DNA of 64,000 nt from Megalonaias nervosa (lineage: Eukaryota; Mollusca; Bivalvia; Unionida; Unionidae): positions 62,001-126,000 of the forward strand of contig JAECUM010003668.1 in assembly GCA_016617855.1 (NCBI GenBank). Reading direction: 5' to 3'. Below, piece after piece: positions 1 to 11,820 of the stretch (its first letter is position 1; the number at the start of each line of letters is the position of its first letter). A program made the position numbers and the translations under genes. The notes under the pieces are model-generated. The model saw only the letters and a list, made by a program, of their open reading frames with translations, did no database searches and was not told the DNA's origin.

Positions 1-1422
1 CCTGATGTGGAGAGAGGTTCCTTTTTACTTATCCCCCTTGGAAGCATGAAAGAAAACAATATATAGACTTTACTGGTTACACACCTTTGTATATCTGTAT
101 ACAAGTTTTCTCCTAATATATAAAGGAGACTCCAAAATTGCAGAATTTAAAAGTTTTGCACATAAATGGCTATTCTGTTGAATCTGATGCTTTTACAAAT
201 CAGTAAATAAATTAACTCCAAAGTCATCCTCATCTACTTTGTCCACAATTGCCAGTATGCATGTCTGACAAAATTTTACTTTGTCTCATTAACTATAGGT
301 TTTAAAATAGCTTTAATGTGGTTTGATGAAGTTTATATTCTCTATTTAGCAAGGGAATGAGTCACAGATTACTTGTGCCTGTGTAATGGATAGTTTTCTT
401 TGTCTATTGGCTTGATCAAGAGGTTTAAGAAGACAAGGACTAATGTCAGATCAACAAATTTGCAAAATTCAACTGTATCAACATATAATATGGAACTTTT
501 TTTCATTTTTCTTTTGTTCATTACTCTTAAACATTAATTTGGTCACATGAAAGTTTATCCTAGCAGGATTCCTTATCAGTCTTGTGATTTAGTTATGGAA
601 GGTTTGTCATCATCCATAGTAATATCTTCATGTACATTTGGGTTACTGTTGGAAAGATTCATAATAATTATTTGTGTTTACACTATTGGATTATTATTTT
701 GTAATAGAGCCATTGTCAAAAACTAAATATAAAGTTATTTTCTCAGTGATTTCTTGTTTCTACATTTTTAAAAAATTGCTATTTTTGTTACCTTTTCTTT
801 GCTATTTAGCTTCTGATCTTGTTATAATTCTCTGGATCTTTTTGTTTGAGATATTTCATAGTTGTTTTAAGGAATCTGTTTGAAACTGAATAGTTTCTTA
901 AGGTCCTTGCATGTTCTTCCAAAGTTCCATTTTTTAAAATGAATATTCAGTTTTTTTACCTCCAAACATAACTTTTACAATTTCCCAAACGAGCTAATGT
1001 TCTCAATTTAACATACATCCTTCAGTCATTTGTTGTATAAACTGTATCGCTGATTAAACCAAGAATTTTTGTTCTGTCCAAATATGTTAAAATGTCTTAT
1101 ACTCTGTGAACTAAGTTGCTCTGCTCATGTCAGTGTGAACAAAGAATACAGAAGATTTTAAAAAATAACAGATTTACTTGATCAAACAAATAAAGGCTTG
1201 TTTGTAGTCTTTAAGACTTTGAAGTAAAGGAGGTAAGTGATTTATCAGCTATGAAGATAATTGTTTTATTACTTGGTGTAATATTCTTTTGAATTATAAG
1301 ACTGACTGGTGAAATTGATGACTGACTTTGTATGTACACAATGAATCTAGTTGGAGCATGTTCTTAAAAAATCTTCTGTTGACTATGTCCATATATACAT
1401 GTAGTTTATTATCAATGCTTTT

Positions 1423-1739
1423 AGACTACGCCTGTGGCCTAAGTGGTTAGAGTCTCTGCCTCAGATGCAGGTCATGGGTTCAAACCCTGGCCAAGTTATA
1501 CCAAAGACTTATAAAAATGGTACTGCAGCTGCCTCGCTTGGCACCCAGCATTAAGAGGTTAGTGTTAGGACAAGTCGGCCTGGTGTCAAGATAATGTGAC
1601 TGGGTGGGACATGATACTACATGTTTGAGACATGATGACCCAGTGCTAGACATCACTATAAACTGCCACATTGCAGACATCATAACAATATGACTGGAAA
1701 ATTGTTAAAGCTACATTAAAAATCCAAATCACACACACA
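1423..1739 (+). repeat. tRNA-derived SINE, copy A, with (CA)n tail
   Basis: The 5' part is tRNA-like, with an A-box-like GTGGCCTAAGTGG and a B-box-like GGTTCAAACCC about 45 bases later, which are RNA polymerase III promoter elements. The body continues through a conserved segment shared with the copies at 27.0 and 30.5 kb: it includes the motif GCATTAAGAGGTTAGTGTTAGGA on this strand in shortened form and a repeated phrase around TGACTGGGTGGGACAT. It ends in AATCCAAATC followed by (CA)n. Two other copies with the same order in the opposite orientation make this a dispersed SINE family and not a functional tRNA gene. Confidence 0.8.
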
Positions 1740-2220
1740 TCAATGCTTGAGGGTGGGTGGGTGGTATTTTGAGGGGTTTATTTCTATTATTATGTGTGCA
1801 ATTACGTACATCATCTCTGTATGTAAATATGCAGAGTGCCATAAGGAGGACTAGTTCCAAGCAGATAAGTCTTCTTCTTCTCCTTCTTCTTCCTGGATTA
1901 TTTATGACAGTCAAAATTATTTAGAAAAAAAAAAAACATCAGAAAAAGCATAAGACACATAGCTGTATTTAAGTTGATACAGCCATTGAGGAGAAATTGC
2001 TGAAGATCATTTGAATTTTTTTCTAGCAAAATAATTTGATTCAAAACCATGCAATAATTTTTTTTCAGACAGTTTAAAGATTGGTGGTTACTGTTTGTAA
2101 CCACCAACCAGAACTGAATATAACTTACTCACTGTATGACACATCAAAAGTGTAGACCTCCAAACTCAATCCAACTAGATGCAATGCAACAGAGATACTT
2201 CATATAAACATGACATTAAA

Positions 2221-2320
2221 TGATCATTAACATACTTAAATGATCATTAACATACTTAAATGATCATTAACATACTTAAATGATCATTAACATACTTAAA
2301 TGATCATTAACATACTTAAA
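2221..2320. repeat. Perfect 20-bp tandem repeat, five copies
   Basis: The unit TGATCATTAACATACTTAAA is repeated five times without a mismatch; the bases just upstream match the end of a further unit. It contains the palindrome TGATCA. Perfect identity suggests recent expansion. Confidence 0.95.
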
Positions 2321-2868
2321 TCATACATGTGGAACAAGTTTGGAATGTCTCCATTATATTGATATGTTACCAGTGACTGAACATGCTTTGCTTGAGAAAA
2401 ATGCTCTGTTTCTTCTGTTTCTAAGATAGTATTTTAATGTCTTCTAAATTTAAGTGAGGACATTTTTAAAACATTATGCAAAAAGAAAGGGAGTGGTGAT
2501 CAAGATGAGTCCTGCAGCCAGATAAATGAAGCAGCATGAAATGGTTGAATTAGAGTCAAGGACAACTAGCAGGTAGTCTCTGTGGAAGGATGAGAATAAC
2601 ATGTAAACAGATGACAGGTCTGTGTTTGTCTGCAACTGACATTGGAAATATTACTAATATGTTCACATATCTGAAATGGCACCATCCTAACATTGAAAAT
2701 TTTGTAAATATGACAGGACCTTCAAGTTATCAAGTGTATCAATCATGTATCATAATGTAGGTTCTGCATCAAAATACATGTCAATATGTGGCATATCATT
2801 TCACTCCTAATATTTGGTCTGGATTTTTAGGAAGTCATCTTACTAATCACATTTTCCCCTCCCATCAG

Positions 2869-2962
2869 GTGCTTGATGAAGTAAGGAAAGTGCAGAGTGA
2901 TGATCGTTACCATAGTTACTGGCAGGATGATAATCAGTATTGTGAGAAAAAGAATAGTAAAG
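2869..2962 (+). CDS. A2M-like gene, exon 1 of 7 in window (before or in the bait region)
   Basis: A 94-base open segment lies between a pyrimidine-rich acceptor (CCCATCAG) and a consensus donor (GTAAGT). It reads from phase 0 and ends in phase 1. The peptide is polar and acidic, beginning VLDEVRKVQSDD and ending with a Cys-containing basic run (YCEKKNSK). I would not recognise it as alpha-2-macroglobulin family on its own. The link rests on its phase joining correctly to the 4696 exon and, through it, to exons that are clearly family members. Its place before the conserved A2M-domain exons fits the poorly conserved bait region or its flank. An isolated false exon cannot be excluded. Confidence 0.55.
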
Positions 2963-3239
2963 GTAAGTTGGACTTGTATGTAAGGTTAAAAGATTAGTGC
3001 TCCCTTCATGATCATTAGTAATTTCCCATGCTCAGAGCATAAAATCTTGAGAGTTTGAAATTTTTGGCAATATCATACTGCCTTAAGATATTTATGTTTT
3101 GGACATGGGAAATTCCTAATGATCATGAATTGTCCAGATCAAGAAAGCAAACTTTTCAGTTGCAGTGCTCCCTTGTTACAAGGTATTTCATGGTAGCCAT
3201 TAAGGTAAAAAATGTTGCAAGTAAGGCCACCTTATACTA

Positions 3240-4160
3240 AGGTATTTATAAGCAAGATTGTGTTATAATGGGTTTACTGAACATGACTGTATTATACTGG
3301 GTATACTGAACAAGATTGTGTTGTAATGGGTATACTGTACAAGATTGTGGCATAATGGGGCACATTGAACATGATTGTGTTATAATGGGTATACTGTACA
3401 AGATTGTGGCATAATGGGGTACATTGAACATGATTGTGTTATAATGGGCTATACTGAATATAATTATGTTATAATGGGGTATACTGAACATGATTGTGTT
3501 ATAATGGGGTACATTGAACAAGATTGTGTTATAATGGGTATACTGGACAAGATTGTGTTTTAATAGGGTTTACTGAACTAGACAGAGGTATTGTAATGGT
3601 CACTGAACAAGATTGTGGAATAATGTGTATACTGAACAAGATTGAAGAGTATTGTAATGGTCACTGAACAAGATGGTATATGGTGGGTATACTGAACAAG
3701 ATCGAGGTATTGTAATAGTCACAAACAAGACTGGTATAGTGGGTATACTGTACAAGATTGTGGTAAAAGGGTATATTGAATAAGATTGTGGTATAATGGT
3801 ATACTGAATAAGATTGTGGTATAAGGGTATACTGAATAAGATTGTGGTATAAGGGTATACTGAATAAGATTGTGCTATATTGGGGTTGACTGAACAAGAT
3901 TGTGCTATATTGGGGTTCACTGAACCAAACTGATTTATTGCAATAGGTATAAAGAACAAGATTGTGTTATAATTGGGCTTACTGAACAAGACTATGTTAC
4001 AAAGGGGTATAATGAACAAGATTGTGTTATAATGGGGTATAGTGAACAATATTATGTTATATTCTGCTTCACTGAACAATATTATGTTATAATGGGGTAT
4101 ACTGAACAAGACTGTTGTTATGGGGTATGCTGAACAAGATTGTGTTATAATGGAATATAT
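3240..4160. repeat. Minisatellite, unit about 30 bp, roughly 30 copies
   Basis: Variants of GATTGTGTTATAATGGG followed by TATACTGAACAA repeat through the whole interval, with units of about 24 to 32 bases and many small indels. The array makes several open frames on both strands with repeated short peptides; these are by-products of the repeat and not genes. It lies in the intron between the 2869 and 4696 exons. Confidence 0.95.
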
Positions 4161-4695
4161 TCATTTTTTGGTGAGTAAAGAAAAAAAAATCAGCTTGCAA
4201 AATCCTATTTCTACAGGCATTTTTTGTTTCCAGTGGTCACTGTTATTACCTATATTGCAGTTCAGGGAGTCCAGGAATGGGAACAAATTACCATACTTTT
4301 GCATTAGGTTTGGTTGTAATTTTATTCTTGAATGATAATTTTTTAAAAAGTTTACATTTACAGCTGAATTGCTTTTCAGGTTTGTAATGTAGTCTAATTA
4401 ATGCACATGTCCAAGTTTGTATTTTTTGGACCAAGAAAGATACATGAACAATCAGCCCCACCATGATTGAACAAATATGTGTTAGGGACATCTGTTTCAT
4501 TTTTAGGGGATAGTCAGGATAATATGAGGCATAAACATCTGTGATGAGCCATCCTATAAAAAATACTAGCAGTCTAGCATGTCATCAGAGGAGACCTAGT
4601 AACAGATTTTGCTCAATGGAGAATATACTGGAGAAATATTTATGTGGTTGTGAATGAAATGCAACAGTTATGTTATGTCTTTTATCTGCTTTCAG

Positions 4696-4775
4696 CTGCA
4701 GAGTCAATGTCAAAAAGTCATTATGGCTTCTCATACGGACATCCGCTGACAAAGGACTCTATCGAGGCCTTCAGG
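4696..4775 (+). CDS. A2M-like gene, exon 2 of 7 (bait-region side)
   Basis: The acceptor is CTGCTTTCAG and the donor GGTGAGG. The first two bases complete the codon begun by the preceding exon (phase 1), and 26 codons follow to end in phase 0. The peptide contains SKSHYGFSYGHPL and ends SIEAFR. It is rich in Ser, Tyr and His and does not match a conserved family motif, as expected near a bait region, which varies between relatives. A second frame is also open, so phase continuity is what selects this one. Confidence 0.6.
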
Positions 4776-4939
4776 GTGAGGCATAGACCCACTTAGTGAC
4801 CATACAGTTACTATGATTATTACTATTACTATTATCATTATTATTATTATTATTTTCTCACTTGTATAAACATTGGGAGACAAAATTATAACTTTTGAGG
4901 TGGTAATAGCAGTGTCAAGTTCAAACAAATTTTTACAAG

Positions 4940-4990
4940 TTAGAAACAGTTGGGGTGTTGGGGGAGAGATACACCAGCGGACAGATGCAG
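4940..4990 (+). CDS. A2M-like gene, exon 3 of 7 (short)
   Basis: A 51-base, phase 0 to phase 0 exon with acceptor TTTTACAAG and strong donor GTAAGT. It encodes LETVGVLGERYTSGQMQ. The nearby alternative acceptor TTAG at 4940-4943 would break the phase with both neighbours, so the upstream AG was chosen. The intron before it is only 164 bases, the shortest in the gene. Very short exons are easy to misplace, so support is mainly from splice sites and phase. Confidence 0.5.
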
Positions 4991-5550
4991 GTAAGTACTT
5001 TGCTGCACATTTGTTGTTGATAAGTAGGCAGTATATAGAATTTTGTTTTTTCATACCTCCATTTGCAACCATATATTTTGTGTATCTGTCTGTTTATCCT
5101 TCAGTCTTGGCTACAAGTCTTATTTTGATGTGCTGTTAAAACCAAGTTGACAATGTGTGTGCATCTTGGAGTAAATGAAAGTCACACACACCAGAACTGG
5201 GTCAGAATCTACTTTTGGGGTTTTATTCAACATTAGTTACAAATTCTGACTCTTGAAATGGGTGTGCCATATATCATATTAGATTGTGATGCTATTTAAG
5301 TGATATTTTATTTATAATATACCCACCATGAAGCAAAACATATTATATTGTGACCTTGTCCATTTGTCAGTCTGTCTGTCCATCTGTTATCATTTTTTCT
5401 CATAGTTTGTAAGTAGCTTTGGGAAAAAAACCCATACAGATTTATTGATTTTGGGCTCAAAAGGTCAAAGATCTAAGTCACAGGGACTGGAAGAAGGAAC
5501 ACAGTTTTTGCGTAATGACCTTTAGACCAGATACCTTGACCTGACTGTCA

Positions 5551-5700
5551 GGGGTGAAACGATTCATTGATCTATCACTACATGAATACTTTTACCATAC
5601 CGATACACATATCAATACAGGAGGTAGAGAATTGCTACAAAATGATACTTACCCTATACAAGTTACTTTAATATAGACAATCTTGAATAATTTAACAATT
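5551..5700 (+). repeat. hAT-like transposon end (first copy)
   Basis: The sequence begins CAGGGGTGAAACGATTCAT. It matches, in inverted orientation and over about 150 bases, the sequence ending at 20347. Both share the phrases CGATACACATATCAATACA and AATGATACTTACC. CAGGGGTG with an AACGATT context is typical of terminal repeats of hAT-superfamily elements. No transposase was found between the two ends. Confidence 0.6.
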
Positions 5701-5946
5701 AAACAAGACTTAACCAAAGTCGCAGTTTGATTGGGATTTTATGAACCTGTAAGCTCCTAAGTGCCTGAGCTGGAATTGGTCGCAGGATGAATCAGTCTTT
5801 TGAGCATAATCAGCTTGGATGCCTCAGAGAACAACAATAGGGTGGGATATGCATGAAGTTAATTAATTTTGCATGTGGTTGGGCATGTCATCCCTTACAG
5901 GTTCATAAATTCCCAATCAGACTGCAACTTTCGTAAGACTTGTTTA
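5700..5946. mobile_element. MITE-like element with ~45-bp inverted termini
   Basis: The left arm (about 5700-5756) and right arm (about 5893-5946) are inverted copies. The left reads TTTGATTGGGATTTTATGAA, and the reverse of the right gives nearly the same text. The loop of about 135 bases holds no coding sequence. This structure fits a miniature inverted-repeat transposable element. It abuts the hAT-like end at 5551-5700 and may belong to the same family. Confidence 0.7.
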
Positions 5947-6179
5947 CTTGTGAAATTTTATTTCTCCTGTAAGTGTCTTGGGATCCCATGAGATTTCAGA
6001 GTTCATGCATCCAAGCACAACACAGAACAAAAAGTAAACTAAAATGTGTATTTGGAGTACTACAAAAAACTATGAAGAACATATAAAAGCATCTGAGATA
6101 TAATCTGAATTTTTCATAACTGGAACTTCCCAACCACAGCACTTTTGAAATCTAAGCCATCTGATACAGGTTTAAGATA

Positions 6180-7100
6180 GAACTTGTGTTACGTGTAGGC
6201 TCGTACAAAAGTAACAAAAGAAAAGAGTGAAGTCAACAAGCTCTGTAAATTTAACAAAATAATTTATTTCCCTAGAAAACAAGGTAAAAATATGAAATAG
6301 GACTTATGGTTTGTGAATCTAATCCAAAAATTAATTCTAGAATTCAAAAATATAAGTCCTATCACTAAAAAAGTTCTAATTGAATCCAAGTTCAAATCTC
6401 GATGAAGTTCCAATATGGAAGGCAATGACGTCCTCTATAACCAGTTTGTGGTGATGTGTCAACAGTTCCTTGTTGAGTCACCAAGAATATAATTCCAGCT
6501 TTTGAATTCCGAATAATTTTAGTAACTGTCTTTGTCCAAGAATTTCGATGAAGAAGAGAATTTTCCAGAGTGAATAAATTATTTTAAATGAAAAAACTCG
6601 TTTCAAATGGCAACAACAGGAATACCTTTCAGCCTCAATGTATTATTTACAACTGATTCAGAAACACTGAGATTGAGAATTAAACCCAACTAAAAAACGC
6701 CATTTCAGACTTGCGTGATGGGTCACGTGGTCACTCACTACAAGTCAATTATCATGTAGGCTAACTATAGCCTTAGCTAAGAATCTGATTCCCACACTGG
6801 AAATGAATTTAAAAATAAAACGTTGTTTATTCAGACTAACACATAGACGAAGTATAACCTTGATTACAACCAATGATTTTCACTCAGTGTTTACGAAATC
6901 AGAATCAAGATTAAGAACTAGGTCAGCTAAAAATACAATGTAGCAATCATTTTGCGTTCTAATCAGGCTAAAAGAACTGAACTGAAGTTTTCTAGAAAAA
7001 TGTCAAATCCAGCGAATAAAGTTATTACAATAACATGTAATGAAATAAAAATAAAATAAAAGAGAATTTAAAACTAACACACAAGTAATTTAATCACATA
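6180..7100. repeat. Dispersed repeat family, copy 1
   Basis: The start is similar to segments at about 13395 and 25335. All three share a GTTA(C/T)..CT opening, an AAAGAAAGAG-like stretch, and a phrase close to AATTTATTTCCCTA followed by A-rich sequence. In each copy several hundred bases of AT-rich, Gln/Asn-codon-like but non-coding DNA follow. Copies 1 and 3 lie beside DIRS-like coding relics, so this may be the end region of those elements. Confidence 0.5.
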
Positions 7101-7555
7101 TATGTAACACTTGCGGAATGTTCAATCTTTACTCCATCCTACATGCTTAACAATAGTATTTGAAGACAGTTTCATCTGAGCTGCAGTAGTGCTTGAATCA
7201 GCTCTAGTGATGTGAGCCTCAAAAATGGATGTATCACTTCCTGCCTCCTTCATAACAGCTATGGTACTTTTAGTAACAGCTGGAGGAAAGATGTTCTACT
7301 GATGTACTCTTTTAAAGTTTCAACATACAGTCTCTTATCATGATATGCAGAAAAAGTCATTTGTGATAGACGTTGACTAGGTTTACTTTGCTTCAAAGGT
7401 CCTTAATTCTAACAACAGCTCTATCAGAAAATATAGTAATATCATGAACATTTATGACATGCAAAGTTTGTCAGCTCTGGCCACTAATTTCTGATGCACT
7501 TGTTTCAAAGAAATGTTCCCCAAGGGAAATGTTTCCAATGCACAGTGCCCACAAC

Positions 7556-7980
7556 CTAGGTTATGCCATATCTCTGCAAACTTGGCCTACATAGAAAAAC
7601 TCCTCTCAAAAATCTTTTTATAAACACATCACAATCTAGGTCTACATTACTAATCAATTTTACTAATTTAGATATAGCCGATCTGGAAGTGTTGATGGAG
7701 TTGTAACCTAAACCTGTATCAAAAAGCTCTGATAAGAAGTCTAGGACAAAATGTACAGGGGGATCAAGGGGATCAATATGTTTCCCAGTTGAAAAGTGCA
7801 ACCATTTCTGGAGATGTGTCCAGTATTGTTTCCCAATATATTCTCTCCATGAATTGAGTATGACACTGGCAGCTCATCCTGATATGCCTTTATGCAACAA
7901 GGCTTTCCAGATAAGTGAAATACAGCTAGCTGGATTTTCACCAGTGGATGTTCCTTGTGTGGATCCTGAGGTAAGGTCAA
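7556..7980 (-). pseudogene. DIRS tyrosine recombinase, N-terminal part (broken)
   Basis: Two overlapping frames carry one region. The 7556-7801 frame includes LDFLSELFDTGLGYNSINT and RFLRGVF, matching the N-terminal core-binding domain of DIRS tyrosine recombinases (helical, with the pattern SINTARSALS). The 7741-7980 frame supplies upstream sequence. No catalytic Arg/His/Tyr region is intact in this interval. The family call comes from the motif and from its position downstream of RT and RNase H relics. Confidence 0.7.
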
Positions 7981-8103
7981 CAGGCTGTGATTCTTTGAAA
8001 GAATGTATGACTGCTAAGCAATTAGTCTCAATAGGCAAGGAAACCAGGGCTGCATTGTCCGCAATGGTGCTACAAGAACCAATTCTGCACAGTCATCTAC
8101 CAT

Positions 8104-8600
8104 CTACTGAGGAACAGGTCCTACCAGACTGAAAGGGGGCAACATATATAAAATTAGTCCAGGCCAGGTCATACAGAAAGCATCAATGATCCATGCATGT
8201 GGATCTGGTCTGTATGACACATATTTGTGAATCTGATGATTGAATCTAGAAGCAAACATATCAATATCAAAATATCCAAATATTGCATGAATTTTGTTAA
8301 AGATCGCTTTGTTTAACATCCACTCAACATAGTCATTGAAATTCCTAGATAGATGATTGCCTTTATATTATTCTTCCCAGGAAGATGGCAAGCACTCAGT
8401 CCATTATATCTTTCTATACACCAAAACAAAATATCATGAGCCATTTGGTCTAGTACTCCCTTCATACCTGCTATTTTGTTAATGTAGGTAACAACTACTG
8501 AAGATCCTAATATGTACATTATACTTTGTCCACAGAGAGACTTCTGTGTCAGGAAACAGGCCCGCAGTTCTAAAACATTGATGTAGCTCATTTTCTCCAT
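8104..8600 (-). pseudogene. DIRS RNase H and following conserved region (broken)
   Basis: The 8313-8600 frame contains YINVLELRACFL, a stretch aligning with the DNTTAVAYIN region (here VVVTYINKIAG) and SACHLPGKNN, all hallmarks of DIRS/gypsy-type RNase H. The overlapping 8104-8319 frame contains DIDMFASRFNHQIHKYVSYR and DAFCMTWP, the block that follows RNase H in DIRS proteins. The expected catalytic Asp of the DN motif is replaced here, and a frameshift separates the two pieces. Confidence 0.8.
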
Positions 8601-8661
8601 ACTACTCTAGTTTCAACATTGTCAGTCTCATTTACTCCTCCCCATCACTTAGAGAGAACTG

Positions 8662-9400
8662 TCACTTTTGCTGACAACATCTGGGTATAGGCTTAAAACA
8701 GATATTAGCATTTTGGATCCACCATTTAATTGTACTTTTAGCATGACTGGAAAGAGAAATAGATGCATCATACTTGCTCATCTGCATTTTCAGTAATTTC
8801 TCTTTCTCTCTTTCCAAAGATCCATAGTAGAGAGGGGCATATTCTAAGCCTGGTTCATTAGCAACCTTTGACCCTGTTAATTGTACTAATTCACGAATAG
8901 TCAAATGTTTCTTTTCAACACCAATTACAAAACTCTAGTAATTCCTGTGCCTTTCCCCTCAGTCAATTGAACAGTCATATTTACAGAATTAATGAGAAAT
9001 CCCACAAAGCTGATAGTTTGTGTGGGTTCAAAAATGTATTTAGTAGGATGTATTGTAAATCCTAAATCATTCAATAATGCAGCAGTGTGAAGCACATTGT
9101 TTTGACACTGGAAGTACGTTAAGCCTTGAAGTTGGCTGTCATCCAATAGACAACCTTGAGATAACCCATCTTATGCAAGGAAACAGGCTTCATGATTTTG
9201 GTGTATACTCATAGTTCAGATGCCAGTCCATTTGGTAAACAGGTGTACAGAAAGCAGTCAGCTGGAATAGTGTAATACGCATCTTTCAGGTCAATTGGAG
9301 CAAAATAAGAATCTTTGCAAACAATGGCCAATGCCGTTTTTAAGAACTCCATTTTGAAATGGTGATGTACCACATGTGCATTGAAAGCATGCAGGTTAAA
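8662..9400 (-). pseudogene. DIRS reverse transcriptase (broken)
   Basis: Minus-strand frames include a DLKDAYYTIP-type motif near 9290-9260, the catalytic LDDS context near 9146-9135, and FTIHPTKYIFEPTQTISFVG, which matches the RT palm/thumb boundary. A stop and several shifts divide the domain into three or more frames (8662-8904, 8925-9146 and upstream). The protein would copy the element's RNA, but this copy cannot make it. Confidence 0.75.
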
Positions 9401-9630
9401 TATAACCTAGATGCTCCCATCACACTTTTCTCTAATGAATGTTAGACATGTACTTTACACAGGCCAAATTTATTCTCTCAACTACTCCCTTATTCACCAG
9501 TTCATCGATTTCTGTTGTAAGTACAGTGGATTCTTTGTCAGAGAATTTTTCCTGTTTTGGAATGAAAGTTTAAACTGGGCTTCTATCAAGTTCGAGTCTT
9601 TAATCTTTCAGAACAGATCAAATCCATACA

Positions 9631-10790
9631 TCAGAGGTTATCTGCCATTTTTTTAGCACACCAACTAACCTTACCAGCAACAAACTTTTCTGGCATATTA
9701 CATAATACAGGGAAAGAAACTGTGCTCTTGTGATGGAAAAACAGCTCCTTAGAGCTTTTTTGGAATAAACAACACTGCATTTGATCTTGATGGGGGTTGT
9801 AAGGTCTCTTCTTTTTGAGGTTCTTTGGTCCCCATTGATATGGTTGCCATTGATAGGGCTGAGACTTGGTGCCAAACTTGACTAAACAAGACTTGGATCC
9901 TACTTGAGCACCTTTATAATTTAAGTTTCTTCCAGTGTTTGATGCAGGAATCTTTCCAGACGCTTTGTTCCCCATCTGCGGAGCATCTGCAATATTCTTG
10001 ACTTTTGTGGACAGGTCATCTCTGAATAGGAGGTCAGTTGCCTTGTTTTGGGGTGCATGTAAAGATTGGTAACTGTAATGAAGATTAGGCTTGATCAGTT
10101 CTTTCCTTTTCTGATACAGGTCACAAAATTCAGAGGAAAGCATCTACAGCACATCACCAGCCTCTGCAAGCAGTTTATTTACATTTGTCATTGTACCATC
10201 AAACTTATTGTGCAGTTATTCATCTATGAGCATGAGAAGGGGAACACAAGCCTTAACAACAGTTCCGGGAAATGTTTGGAGCTTTGCATCCATTTGTTTG
10301 GTAGGTTTGTTCATTTTTGCCCAGATATTGGGATTTACTTTAGGCACATCTAAAGTTTTGCAATTTTGTGGCCTTAAATGTTTTTCACTCAAATCTTGAG
10401 ATATTTGGGCCCTGAAGCCTGCATTCACAACTTAGGCCAAGCTCTTCTGAATGGACTGCCCACAACAATCGTTTACTTCATTAAACTCAGACAGCTCTGT
10501 GAGTATGTAATTTCCTTCAGTTTTGAAAGGTAAATTTGGTGGTAATGTTACCAAGTCTTGAAGGCCATGGTCTAAGTCATCAGTATCTGACTCATTGTCC
10601 TCTCTGGTGGAAAAAGATCACTCTCCTTGTGAAGCTGAACCATTTCCATCTGTGCACATTTCCATGCTGGCTTAGGTGACAAATTTGTCAGTAATTCAAG
10701 CTGACAGTCCCACATCACTCAGTTGTTGGCCACTTGTCTTTCAATTAGATTTTCATCTGTGCACTGCCATTGTTGTGCAGATGTCATTTT
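9631..10790 (-). pseudogene. DIRS gag-like region (broken)
   Basis: The longest frame, 9631-10143, is 170 residues and basic, with Gln/Asn/Lys-rich low-complexity sequence and repeated QPYQW. It lies just upstream of the RT relic in the element's own direction. A segment similar to 10200-10700 recurs at 39000-39620, showing that this belongs to a repeat family. The name gag rests on position and composition. Confidence 0.55.
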
Positions 10791-10799
10791 CTGTCACAG

Positions 10800-11815
10800 A
10801 CCCTTGCTAGAATTCATAGTCACATGACCAACTCATTGTAGGTAATGGCACAGTCCCTTATCTCTAGAGTCATCTTTTCATTTTAGAAACCCATTAATCA
10901 AACTATAACTTAATAAATAAAAACCCATCAGGGTTCAATGAAAACCATTCCTGTGAGACAGCCTTGGTTTCCATGATAGATCAATTACTGCTTCAGATCA
11001 AGGAAAATTAGTGAGGCATTGCATCTGTATGAGCACTACACCTTTGTCACAAAAGTAGGTCATTGTGACCTATATTTCATATTTCATTTACATTGGTTAA
11101 AATTTGGGTTTTAACTGTTTATTCTAGAGTCATTAAATTGGATAATTGCCTTCATCTCTGTTAGTACCACAACCATACAGAAAAGGTCACTGAAATACAT
11201 TTCACATTTTGCTGACTTGTGTTATATTTTGTGTTTAGCTCATGACCACATAGATTTTTGCATACTGTGCATACATTATCCTAATAATTATAATTATGAA
11301 ACTTGGTGAGGGGATGCATTTTGATGAGCACTTTTCCCTCATTGCAGAAGTAGGTCATTATAACCCATATTTTATGCTTCACTTAAATTTTATATTTGAT
11401 GTTCATTTTCAGGCACTGCTGATGTTAGAATCTTGAATTGATGATGATATGCATCTCTATCAGTACTATACCCTTACAATGACATTAACTCATTGTAACC
11501 TATTTTTAATCTTTTACTCCTTTTGTTTAATTTTGTATTCATGAGTTTTAAACATGCCACATATTCGTTATCCTACTTCGGTTCATAAAACTTGAAAAGG
11601 GTTGCATCTTACATATACTGCACATATGTACTGCACATATTTGCCGCATCATCAAGTGTCACACAAGAAACAAAATAGTTTACTTCCAGACCTCTTGATA
11701 TGGTCATTTTTATCAAAGGCATGAATTAGAGTTAATCTTACATGAAAAAAAATCCAGCAAGAGACCTTACTTGACATGGTGATAGATGCCTGTAACCAGT
11801 ATGGACAGTAAATGG
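10800..11815. other. Gene-free intronic stretch
   Basis: I see no exon, RNA gene or clear repeat. It contains loosely similar phrases (for example AAGTAGGTCATTGTGACC and AAGTAGGTCATTATAACC) that suggest a decayed low-copy repeat. Confidence 0.4.
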
Positions 11816-11820
11816 TTGTT

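Larger units (their letters stand above)
1..2868. other. Gene-free AT-rich stretch, probably host intron
   Basis: No exon was recognised here. The short open frames are AT-rich and resemble no family I know. Because the first recognised exon (2869) needs an upstream partner ending in phase 0, this stretch is probably intron, with earlier exons outside the window. It contains a SINE at 1423-1739 and a perfect five-copy 20-bp tandem repeat at 2221-2320, both listed separately. Confidence 0.5.
7140..10790 (-). mobile_element. Degraded DIRS-like tyrosine-recombinase retroelement
   Basis: Reading on the minus strand, coding relics occur in the order gag-like (about 10790-9631), reverse transcriptase (about 9620-8662), RNase H with following conserved region (8600-8104) and tyrosine recombinase start (7980-7556). 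This order and these protein types are those of DIRS-group retroelements, which carry a tyrosine recombinase in place of a DDE integrase. Every frame is broken by stops and frameshifts, so the copy is inactive. Ends were not resolved. A partial relative of the gag part lies at 39.0 kb. Confidence 0.8.

Noticed and set aside
1430..1500. A functional tRNA gene
   Set aside because: A and B boxes are present, but the sequence is the head of a SINE with two further copies, and the acceptor stem does not close.
3246..4109. Long minus-strand frames (up to 169 codons) in the 30-bp minisatellite
   Set aside because: Periodic peptides that follow the DNA repeat; open in several frames and on both strands.
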